From: Fragum whitleyi
Lineage: Eukaryota > Mollusca > Bivalvia > Cardiida > Cardiidae
Reading direction: 5' to 3'
Assembly (NCBI GenBank): GCA_948146395.1
Contig: OX411547.1
Location: 32,406,614-32,470,613 of the forward strand
Length of the DNA: 64,000 nt
This document shows, in pieces, positions 21,860 through 29,214 of the stretch. The notes under the pieces are model-generated. The model ran no database searches. It was given only the letters and a program-made list of their open reading frames with translations, and had not been told where the DNA came from. Both the position numbers and the translations under genes were made by a program. Within the stretch, counting starts at the first letter, position 1; every line of letters starts with the position of its first letter.

Positions 21860-21989
21860 TAAAATGTATGTTTGTTTAATCTTTTGCTCCAAACCATTTG
21901 AATTCCACTTTTTCATTTTCATTTTTTTTTTTTCTTCAATTATTATCATTGTTATTGTTTTTTTTTGTTTGTTTTTTTTTTTGTGTGTG

Positions 21990-22030
<41 letters not shown>

Positions 22031-22155
22031 GTTTTTGTATTGATGTATGACATTGTATTATGTTGAATTGCCGTTAACCCAGTTTTGGGTATAAAAGTGC
22101 AAATAAAATATATTCCATATATTCCATTCCATTCCATATTCCAATATACAAATTA
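21860..22155 (+). other. LINE 3' UTR with poly(T) tract and short-repeat tail
   Basis: A very T-rich segment with 37 consecutive T at 21991-22027, then 'gccgttaacccagttttggg', 'gtgcaaataaaatatattcc' and an irregular ATTCC repeat. The tail is a microsatellite, not poly(A). AATAAA occurs just before it. Confidence 0.75.
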
Positions 22156-22310
22156 TGACGTCATTTTCGCGATAACGAAATAGCGTTGCTATTCGTTCTT
22201 AGCTTATTTGTATGGTTATTCCACTAGTGTAATAACACCCGTGTAATATCAAAAATATTCAACGGGGTTATTTCACTCCCACGACGTAGGTCATATTATA
22301 AATAAATATT
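22156..22310. repeat. Right flank of the repeat that hosts the LINE
   Basis: 'ggtcatattataaata' (about 22287-22305) is complementary to 'ctatttataatatgacc' (about 14731-14747) in the left flank. The LINE therefore sits between the arms of an inverted-repeat element. The interior motifs 'gtgtaataacacccgtgtaa' and 'cgatttcgttatcgcg'-like pieces are non-coding. Confidence 0.5.
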
Positions 22311-22316
22311 ATAAAT

Positions 22317-22721
22317 AAAAAAAATCTTCTTCTCTGAAGCTGCTGGTCAGAATTCAATCAAACCTTGCAGAAATGACCCCCAAGACAAGCTCTTTCAAGT
22401 TCCTTCGTTAAATTCTGATCGGAGTTGATACTTTAGGCGCTACGGGCTGACGTGTCGCCAAAAAACTTCCACAAATGGTAAAATATTAAAAATTCTTCTT
22501 TGAAACTGCTGGTCAGATTCAACTTACATTTATAAAAATGGTCCCAAATCTTCTTCCCTGAAATTACTGGTCAGGATTTAACAAAATTTAACAGAAATGA
22601 TCCTCAGGACATTCTCTTTCAGATTCCTTCTTTGAATTCTGATCGGGATGATAACCTGGGCGATATGGCTTTTAATGTCACCAGAAAATGCGCCCTAAAT
22701 GGTGAAATATTAAAAAACATT
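22317..22721 (+). repeat. Family G tandem units, continuation after the LINE block
   Basis: Two full units and one partial unit of about 165 bp: 'cttcttctctgaagctgctg', 'ttcgttaaattctgatcgg', 'aaatggtaaaatattaaaaa'. It continues the unit broken at 14593. The array stops at 22721, where a foldback element begins. Confidence 0.75.
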
Positions 22722-23151
22722 CTTTAATGCTTTTCGGTGGTTTATCGATAAATAACGGTAGATTATCACTTGATAATCCCACCGCAAAAGCAGTGAGATT
22801 ATCACAAACTTATACCCTGCTTTTGAGCATTTCATCCTATCTGACGTAAACTAAGCGGGGCGAAATAAGTGACGTCACAATGAACGTTTTATAGCAATCA
22901 CGCGCAAAATGACGCGCTTTACGAAAATGTGTCCTAGAAATGTCACATTTTGTCTCATTTTTGCATTAAAGAAATAGAATAATCGTTTGTTTTTCGTGTA
23001 AGATCGATAAATATTTCATTTCGTGAACAACAAAAGCTATATTTTCACTCGTGGCTCCGCTACTCGTGAAAATATAGCTTTTGTTGTCCACTCGATGAAA
23101 TATAAATCGATCTTACACTGAAACAAACGATTATCCTCTATTTCTTCTTTA
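22722..23151. mobile_element. Foldback element with 90-bp hairpin arms, copy 1
   Basis: Begins at 'tgcttttcggtgg' within CTTTAA and ends at 'tatttcttctttaa'. From about 22967 the sequence folds: 'aatagaataatcgtttgttt' pairs with 'aaacaaacgattatcctcta', and 'aacaaaagctatattttcac' with 'gtgaaaatatagcttttgtt'. An inverted relative is at 27003-27320. It interrupts the family G array. It contains 'tgacgtcac' and 'cctatctgacgtaaac', both also present in the relative. Confidence 0.72.
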
Positions 23152-23280
23152 AAACTATTGTACAGAATTTACCCTAACTTGACGAGAATGATCTTTGGGA
23201 CAAGCTTTCATGTTTCTTCGTTAAATTCTGAATGAGTTATTGTCATGGGTGACTAGAGCTTCCGCGTGATCGAAAAAAAA
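23133..23280 (+). repeat. Family G tandem unit
   Basis: 'cttctttaaaactattgtac', 'gagaatgatctttggg' and 'ttcttcgttaaattctgaat' match other units. It ends where the TIR element at 23283 starts. Confidence 0.65.
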
Positions 23281-23282
23281 TG

Positions 23283-23571
23283 GTCCCATATCAAGGGCGT
23301 AACTACCATTACGCACTTTATGAAAGTGCGTAATAAAAAATCCTCTTACGAAACATATCGTCGATAAATGATCATAACATCGAAACTACAGCTTATTCAA
23401 GCTGTAGTTACGATGTTTTGATTATTCGCCAACGCTAAACGCATAAACAAGAGAAGTAGACGGACGACATTCATCTTTTGCCAAAGTCCACTTATTGCCT
23501 TTATCCTATATATTTTTTGTAGGCTGCCTTTTGAGTGCGTATTAACTTCAAAATCCTAGCTACGCCTATGC
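23283..23571. mobile_element. TIR element with GGGCGTAG-type ends
   Basis: Left 'aagggcgtaactaccattac' is near-complementary to right 'aaaatcctagctacgcctat'. Inner 'ttacgcactttatgaaagtgcgtaa'-type pairing occurs near 23310-23334 (a 25-bp hairpin). Hairpin K copy 2 lies inside it. The ends resemble common hAT-like invertebrate TIRs; no transposase is present. Confidence 0.6.
23376..23419. repeat. Short hairpin K, copy 2
   Basis: 'aacatcgaaactacagct' pairs with 'agctgtagttacgatgtt' around 'tattca'. The same hairpin as 8709-8755, in a different repeat context. Confidence 0.65.
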
Positions 23572-23597
23572 ATATGGTGAACAATTAAATAAATTTA

Positions 23598-23760
23598 TTG
23601 ATTAAATGGGGTTTAACGCCGCTTTTAGCATTATTTCGGTCATATCGCGGCGGCTGGAGCACCTAACAATGGATTCCTGGTATTTCTCAAACCAGTACTA
23701 CCACCACATCCTTTCATAGCCTCCAGCTGCTGTCTCATATAGGTCTACGATTATCAACCT
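23598..23760 (-). mobile_element. SINE, copy 6, headless
   Basis: The body from 'attaaatggggtttaacgcc' to 'ggtctacgattatcaacc' is present without the tRNA head. It lies in the broken family G array. Confidence 0.78.
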
Positions 23761-24300
23761 TAGAAAAATCTTCTGCACTGAAACTCCCCCTTATAATTCA
23801 ACCGTATTTCACAGGAATTATTCTAAGGACATGCTCTATAAGTTTTCTTTGTTAAATTCTGAATGAATCAATATCATGGTTGCTAAGGTCTGCCGAGTCA
23901 TTAAAAATTCCCATTTATAAGTTGAAATTATAGATAAATCTTCTTCACTGAAACTGCCCATCAGGATTTATCTTATTTCACAAAATTCTTGGGACATGCT
24001 CTTTAACCCTTTGCTTTTTAATCATTGCTTTTTACGTGCCTGTGATTTCATGATTGAGAAAACATTGTGAAAAAAGAAGAAATTGCTTCTGACAAGCAAT
24101 TTCTTCTTTTTCCACACTATTTTCTATCCTACTGAATGGTTATTTTTCAAATTAAATTCACTTTTAATTTTCGTCTGCAAAACCTTTGAATTTGGACAGG
24201 TCCAAAATTTTGTAAAACAAGAAAGGGTTAAGATTTCTTCGTTAAGTTCTGATTGGGTGGATATCACGGTTGCTATGGGCCACCGCGTCATCAAAGGGTA
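23761..24300 (+). repeat. Family G tandem units split by a piggyBac-like MITE
   Basis: Units with 'aaatcttctgcactgaaact', 'aggacatgctctataag' and 'ggacatgctctttaa' continue after the MITE as 'gatttcttcgttaagttctg'. The empty target 'ctctttaagattt' is seen in another unit at 25051-25063. Confidence 0.7.
24007..24227. mobile_element. piggyBac-like MITE, copy 2 (221 bp)
   Basis: Highly similar to 1942-2162, same length. Termini CCCTTTGCTTTTTA and (complement) CCCTTTCTTGTTTTAC. TTAA duplicated at 24003-24006 and 24228-24231. The central hairpin is 'aagaagaaattgcttctgac' against 'aagcaatttcttcttt'. Confidence 0.88.
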
Positions 24301-24719
24301 AGTTCATATCGGACTCGGTTTCGACCCGAGTTAACCGGGTTTCCATCAGAACGACCTCGGTTTCGACACTAGTGATGTCATTTTAACCTTTCAACCTCGA
24401 CACTTCTGATCGTGGGTCAGGCCGGTGTTACTCGGGTTCCAAAATGGCGTCGAAAATAGTGCACAACAATTCGATTACATAAAACAAATGTTCTCTTTTA
24501 CTTTAAACGACAAATACTTTTTTCTTATTTTATATAGTATTTTGCACGAGTTTATCACATTTCTTAATGGGATAACGATATTTCATGGTTAATTAATTAT
24601 TGTAGCGGTAAATGTGAAGTTTGTTTACTATAGGTGTATTTTCAAAACTGAGCTCTGACCTAGGCGTTGAGTCCTTTACCTTAGGTTTATGAGTAAACCT
24701 TAAGATCTAAGACAAGCAC
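24301..24719. other. Unassigned repeat-like DNA between array units
   Basis: Contains 'ggactcggtttcgacccg' and 'gacctcggtttcgacact', a partial internal duplication, and 'ccaaaatggcgtcgaaaa'. No gene seen. It separates two pieces of the family G array, so it is probably inserted. Confidence 0.35.
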
Positions 24720-24845
24720 TAAGTTTCATTTGAAATGTAATTTGTATCTTTTTTTATGTCTGTTTTATCAATTTTAAAAGAATAGCCCGGAAATTTAACC
24801 GTTAAAAGTAGATTTCACGGCTCACCGCTCAAAATCTACCTATAC
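24720..24845 (+). repeat. Interspersed repeat Q, copy 1
   Basis: About 100 bp, containing 'accgttaaaagtagatttca' and 'ggctcaccgctcaaaatcta', occurs in inverted orientation at 28072-28172. Confidence 0.7.
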
Positions 24846-24989
24846 CACTAGTGGGTAACTCCGTTCACATGAATGCCCTTTCTGAGCATGCATATCACAG
24901 TCAATTTTAGATTATTACATCATCTCATGCGACTCCCGGGCTGCCATTTGAATTTCTCTAAAATGGGCCTTCTGGGTCTCTTTAACCAA

Positions 24990-25140
24990 TTTCTCTGAAA
25001 CTACCTATCAGAATTCAAACAGATTTAATTGAAATGATCCCCAGGGTATGCTCTTTAAGATTTCTTTGTCAAATTATTATTGGGCAATAATCTTGGGTAC
25101 TCGAGACTTTCACGTCATCAGAAAAGGGGCCAAAAGGAAG
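24990..25140 (+). repeat. Family G tandem unit, right end of the broken array
   Basis: 'tctctgaaactacctatcag', 'gaaatgatccccagggtatg' and 'ctctttaagatttctttgtc' match the array units. It carries the uninterrupted TTAA (25055-25058) that equals the MITE target at 24003. Confidence 0.7.
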
Positions 25141-25205
25141 AAAGAATATCTAAATGTCTAAAACTAGGCATAGAATATGAACGACTTTGTGTGACACTGT
25201 ACTAA

Positions 25206-25363
25206 GGTCGTAGACCCGTAATAGTTCCGCAACATTTCGGAACAAATGATCTTTCACAATATTGACCGAGGTTTCCTCATGAAAATCATTAGGAAGCCTC
25301 TGTTAACACTGTTTAAGTTCACTACATTTGAGACATTACGAAACTATTACGGGTCCACTTCAT
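25206..25363. mobile_element. Foldback MITE, GGTAGTGG family, copy 4
   Basis: 'gtagacccgtaatagttccg' on the left and 'cgaaactattacgggtcca' on the right pair; the centre is 'cctcatgaaaatcattagga'. Ends are more diverged than in copies 1-3. Confidence 0.82.
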
Positions 25364-25427
25364 TTAATCAATAATAAAGGATGGTAGATGGTTGTCCTTG
25401 GTTCTAGCATCATGTATTCCATCTCCG

Positions 25428-25640
25428 ATGGCGGCACTCATCCGTTCCGACCATTTGTTTTTTCCAATGGATTGATAATCGTAGGCCTATGTGACGTAGC
25501 AGCTGGGGGCTAGGAATAGAAAGGAAGTAATGGTAGTACTGGTGTGGGAAATACCAGGATTCCATTCTTATGTGCTTCAGTCTCCGCGATACAACTGAAA
25601 GGATGTTGAAAGCTGTGTAAAACCCCATTCAATCAATATA
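25428..25640 (+). mobile_element. SINE, copy 7, opposite orientation
   Basis: Same body as the other copies but on the plus strand: 'gatggcggcactcatccg', 'ggtagtactggtgtggg', 'aaccccattcaatcaat'. It is the only plus-strand copy. The tRNA head is lost. Confidence 0.75.
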
Positions 25641-25928
25641 GCATCATATTGAACCCTCGACCAAGATCTTGCTCTTTACCCTACTTTCTTAAATATTGAA
25701 TTACAAGAGCTAGAACGAGTTAGGTCAATATTGAATGTTTGTAGATGGTTATCTTTGACTCTGGCATCATGATGAACCCTTGAACCTGACCATGACCTTT
25801 GACCTACGTTCTTAAATATTATATTATTAGGGCTAGGACTGTGTAAAGTCAACAATAAAGCTTTGTAGATGATTGTCTTTGATTCTGTCTTCATGTTGAA
25901 TATTTGACCCAGAACTTGACCTTTGACT
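25641..25928 (+). repeat. Two to three diverged tandem units
   Basis: Phrases such as 'gtagatggttatctttgact', 'ctcttgaaccc'-like and 'ttaaatattgaatta' / 'ttaaatattatatta' recur with a period of about 115 bp up to the family C element. A pearl-like array remnant is possible. Confidence 0.5.
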
Positions 25929-25931
25929 TAT

Positions 25932-26712
25932 CTTAAGCTCACCTGAGCACGAAGTGCTCAAGGCGAGCTATTGTGATCGTACAATGTCTAGCGTCCGTCG
26001 TTAGTTTTGCGCCGTCCGTCGCCCACAATTTCTTTAAACATCTTCTCCTCCTAAACCGGTGGGCCAATCTTGATGGAATTTGGCAAGATGTTCCTTTGGT
26101 CAAGCTCTACCAAAGTTGTTCAAATAAATGAAATCCACCCTTAACATTCCATTTACCCTTAACAAAAAGGGTGAAAACAAGACAATCTTCTTCTCTGAAA
26201 CCAGACGGCAATCAGCTTTCATATTTCGTAATTAGCATGATCTAGTGAACCTCTACCAAATTTGTTCATATCAAGGCCATGGGGTCATATTTGGGCTTTG
26301 CCCGGGCGCAATCCTTTTTACATAGAACCAAAGATAAAAAAAAACTTTTAAAAGTCTTCTTCTCTGAAACCATAAGGCAGACAGCTTTCATATTTCGTAT
26401 GCAGCATCATCTTGTAGACCTCTACCAAGTTTGGTAATATAAAGATCATGGGGTCATAATTGGGCTCCACCCCGGCGCAATCTTTTCTACCTAGAATCAA
26501 AGAGCGAAATTCTTCAAAAATCTTCTTCTCTGAATCCAGAAGGCTGACAACTTTCCTATTTCGTATGTAACATCATCTAGTGGACCTCTACTAAGTTCGT
26601 TCATATCAAGACCCTGGGATCATATTTGGGCTCCACCCAGGCGCATCCCTTTTTACAAAGAATCAAAAAGTGAAAATCTTCAAATATCTTCTTCTCTGAA
26701 ACCAGAAGGCCC
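25932..26712 (-). mobile_element. Pearl-like family C element, minus strand, 5' truncated
   Basis: Begins with the inverted 3' end: hairpin 'ctgagcacgaagtgctca' beside 'ttaagctcacc', then GTCCGTCG tracts and 'tttaaacatcttctcctcct'. Units of about 165 bp follow ('cttcttctctgaaaccag', 'ttcatatttcgta', 'ggggtcatatttgggct'). The AACAAGAG end is missing; repeat M copy 2 starts at 26713. Confidence 0.75.
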
Positions 26713-26985
26713 GTATGATATCTTTTTATGATATCACATATTTATTTTTAGAACAATGATATAATGTGGCTATTTTTAGTATTTTGCATTTCAGTTAGAA
26801 ACACCGACGAAAACAAGACAAATATAGGTTATAAGATAAATATAATACGTACTTAGTGAATTGTATGAAAAAATATCAAACTCGGTTGTGAGAATTGATA
26901 ATTGTCTAGACAGAGCCTCGACAATTTACAATTCTCCCAACCTCGTTAGATATTTTTTTCATACAATACACTAGGTACGTATTAT
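26713..26985 (+). repeat. Interspersed repeat M, copy 2
   Basis: Co-linear with 4056-4323, including 'aaacaagacaaata', 'aaaaaatatcaaactcggtt' and the terminal hairpin. Ends at 'acactaggtacgta'. Confidence 0.72.
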
Positions 26986-27002
26986 ATATATAGCTTTTGA
27001 CG

Positions 27003-27320
27003 TTCATGAAATATTTTCAATCGATCTTACTCGTTACAAAAGATTATTCCATTTCTTCAATGCAAAAATGGGACTACATGTGAATTTTGATGACAATTTT
27101 CCTTAAAGCGCGTCATTTTGCACGTAACTTCTATGTTACGTTCATGATGACGTCACTTATTGGCCTCCGCTTACATAACGTCAGATAGGACGAAATGAAC
27201 GAAAGCGGGATATATGTTTGTGATCAGTTCAAACTTAACTAGTTAGGTGAGTTTATCAAATATGTATCTACCGTTATTTCTCAGAACCCACCGAATAACA
27301 TTAAAGAAAGCCTTTCTACC
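27003..27320 (-). mobile_element. Foldback element, copy 2, inverted and partial
   Basis: Reverse-oriented relative of 22722-23151: 'aacgtcagataggacgaaat' matches the complement of 'atttcatcctatctgacgta', and the end 'cccaccgaataacattaaag' matches the complement of the copy 1 start. The long hairpin part is missing. Confidence 0.65.
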
Positions 27321-27344
27321 CTTTAATTACTGTTTACATAAGGT

Positions 27345-27445
27345 TACAGAGTTATGCTCCGGACAAAGACGTTGACGTCGCCTGTCCGGACGTCATCAAG
27401 GGTGATCATATAACGCTTTTCGGCAGGCTTATAAAATGTTCCCTT
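27345..27445 (+). mobile_element. Pearl-like family D 3'-end remnant
   Basis: 'acagagttatgctccggaca' then GACG-rich sequence and 'gggtgatcatataacg..ggcttataaaa' correspond to the 3' end of the element at 57320-58503, but the terminal hairpin is decayed. Confidence 0.55.
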
Positions 27446-27534
27446 TAACTAGTACATAAAGGATTTATTTTTCATTTATATTTCATGAGGTCGAATGTCG
27501 AGTGAAATATAAATTTATCCTCCAGTCAGAGAGG

Positions 27535-27557
27535 AAAAAAAAAAAAAAAAAAAAAAA
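27535..27557. repeat. Poly(A) run, 23 bases
   Basis: Homopolymer after 'gtcagagagg'. Confidence 0.85.
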
Positions 27558-27799
27558 CATGGACAAGATATAAACCAATAATGTAATAAGTACATTGTGT
27601 ATTTTATACACGTTCACAGATGAGCTACCCTTGTTTTATACCATCAGAGATAAACTTGCCTTTCACATGTAAAGGATCACATTTTAAATGGCGCCATCTC
27701 AACGTCATCTTACGTACGTACTTCCGAGGATTTGCTATCATGTTGGAGTTCCAAGATGATTATGAGGGTTCATTTTATTTTAATCTATTTTATTCTATT

Positions 27800-28000
27800 T
27801 GAGAAAAAGAATGTTTTACTCGACTTTTTTTTAGACAAGTTGCTGTTAACCTTATTTAGAAGAGAAAATGCGTTAAGATCGCCAAGGCTCGCTTAATAAC
27901 ATTTCTTTTTTAGAATCGGTTAAGATCAGCTTGTCTAAAACAAAATCTCACGAGAGAACATACATATGTATTGATCAAATTAAAAACGAAGGTTGGTCCA
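27800..28000. repeat. Short inverted repeat around AAGAGAAA
   Basis: 'ttagacaagttgctgttaac' at about 27832 is roughly complementary to 'cggttaagatcagcttgtct' at about 27918. The segment folds with a 60-70-bp interior. Non-coding. Confidence 0.4.
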
Positions 28001-28071
28001 AAAGTTCGTAAAATGAGGTAAAATACATGTAGTTTCCACGTACTTTGTTTATATTTTACTAAAAGCAGTTA

Positions 28072-28172
28072 TAGGTAGATTTTGAGCGGTGAGCCGTGAA
28101 ATCTACTTTTAACGGTTAAATATCCGTGCTGTTCTTTCAAAATATATAAAACAGACATAACAAATTACCCCC
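28072..28172 (-). repeat. Interspersed repeat Q, copy 2, inverted
   Basis: Complement of 24745-24845, including 'ttaaccgttaaaagtagat' on the minus strand and 'atgtctgttttat'. Confidence 0.7.
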
Positions 28173-28181
28173 CCCCCCCCC
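28168..28181. repeat. Poly(C) run, 14 bases
   Basis: Homopolymer between 'caaatta' and 'gccttag', at the edge of repeat Q. Confidence 0.85.
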
Positions 28182-28553
28182 GCCTTAGCATGGTAACGTA
28201 TTCAAAGGCTGCTAAAAATAATTCTACAAAAATAATAAGATCAATGTTCCTCGTAGTAACTAAACTGCACATTGACCAACTATATAATGAAGAAGATAGT
28301 AATGCGAAAGTTATAAGCCCATTGTCCGAACTCCTGGATCATCCCTCGTAGAAGATGATTACTGATTAAGCAACGCGAAATACTGAAATTAATATATTAT
28401 CATAGAAGTCTGCATAATTTGTCCATTTCATACCCAAATGAAAATAAAGAAAAGAAAAAAATGCACAAAAATACATCGGAAAAGTAAGATTCAAACAAAA
28501 AAGAAAAAGATCGCTTTCAATTATTAGTGCCATTTATCTTAAAACAATAAGCA

Positions 28554-29048
28554 TCAACCTCCCCATGGATGGAAGCGACCTGCACCTTTTTGAATGCCCG
28601 GTGTTGCCTGGCCTAAGCCATGTGCGGCATTCAAAATTGTTCTTATAACATCTTGACGTTTCTGTCCCGTTTGACTACTAGAGAATCGCTTATTAACTGT
28701 CTGTGTAGGTCCAATTTCGAAATAATCAGATAGAATGCCATCAACATCCAAACTTGCATATTGCTCCATATTTTCAAGACTATCTATTTTCTGATCGCTT
28801 TTTGTATATTGTGGAAAGAGTTCTCTAATTTCGCTTTCCATTTCTAGTTGGTCTTCTTTCAAATTGTCTAGTCTTTTTATTAAGTTAATGAGCTCCATTA
28901 TATCTATTTCACCTGTATGTTTGGTAATCGATTGCTCCTTGTCGCCCAACGGAAAGTCACGATAGATGCATAATGCATTTGGGATGAGCAGTGCTGCAAT
29001 AAAGGTGTAGATGAAGATACTTTCAATATCCTTGATATGTTGCTTCAT
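28554..29048 (-). CDS. Putative secreted peptide prohormone (164 aa)
   Basis: Not recognised as a named family. Residues 1-10 are charged, then a hydrophobic stretch (about 11-27, IFIYTFIAALLIPNALC) fits a signal peptide with cleavage near Cys 27. About 45-90 is acidic and helical (ELINLIKRLDNLKEDQLEME). Dibasic KR sites precede FSSSQTGQ and QDVIRTILNAAHGLG. The C-terminus is GAGRFHPWGG-stop. The layout of signal, acidic spacer, KR sites and a C-terminal peptide ending in Gly (possible amidation) fits a neuropeptide or hormone precursor stored in secretory granules. No cysteine pairs occur after the signal. On the minus strand a splice acceptor lies 46 bases before the ATG, so a 5' UTR exon is likely further upstream. 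Alternatives: another small secreted protein, or a chance ORF. Being the longest non-repeat ORF with coherent organisation argues against chance. Confidence 0.6.
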   Translation of the reverse strand: MKQHIKDIESIFIYTFIAALLIPNALCIYRDFPLGDKEQSITKHTGEIDIMELINLIKRLDNLKEDQLEMESEIRELFPQYTKSDQKIDSLENMEQYASLDVDGILSDYFEIGPTQTVNKRFSSSQTGQKRQDVIRTILNAAHGLGQATPGIQKGAGRFHPWGG

Positions 29049-29066
29049 GCCGCGATAGCCAATCTC

Positions 29067-29214
29067 TTTTTGTGCTTCTTTCTTTTGGAATCACCTGAAA
29101 TTGCAAAAGTTTAGATATTCTCGACGCAAAATTGGTATCTTTTTTGGGCTTCTTTCTTTTTGAACCACATGAAATTGCAACCCTTTAATAGATATTCTGT
29201 ACTCCAATTGGTCT
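29067..29214. repeat. Tandem duplication of about 74 bp over the splice acceptor region
   Basis: 'cttctttctttt' and 'cacctgaaattgcaa' at 29067-29140 recur as 'cttctttcttttt' and 'cacatgaaattgcaa' at 29141-29214, followed in both by 'agatattct'. In the second copy the CAG of the acceptor is changed to CAT on the gene strand. Confidence 0.65.
29094..29110 (-). promoter_or_regulatory. Candidate splice acceptor upstream of the prohormone
   Basis: On the minus strand 'acttttgcaatttcag' followed by GTGATTCC gives a pyrimidine-rich tract and CAG; the exon would start at 29094. This implies a 5' non-coding exon outside the ORF. The donor is not identified. Confidence 0.5.

Larger units (their letters stand above)
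14862..22155 (+). mobile_element. Nearly intact non-LTR retrotransposon (LINE), two ORFs
   Basis: A 7.3-kb unit: 5' UTR of about 180 bp, ORF1 (15041-17722), a 591-bp spacer, ORF2 (18314-21859), and a 3' UTR with poly(T) and a short ATTCC-type repeat tail. TGACGTCA on both sides (14854-14861, 22156-22163) is a candidate 8-bp target duplication. ORF1 with an esterase-like domain and a short-repeat tail recalls CR1/L2-type elements. The ORF2 C-terminal CCHC motif is of a type seen in several LINE clades, so the clade is left open. Each ORF has one in-frame TAA and no frameshift, suggesting a young copy. It lies inside an older repeat that interrupts the family G array. Confidence 0.87.

Noticed and set aside
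21846..22137. Phe-rich and Lys-rich frames over the poly(T) tract
   Set aside because: Pure low-complexity translation of the LINE 3' UTR.
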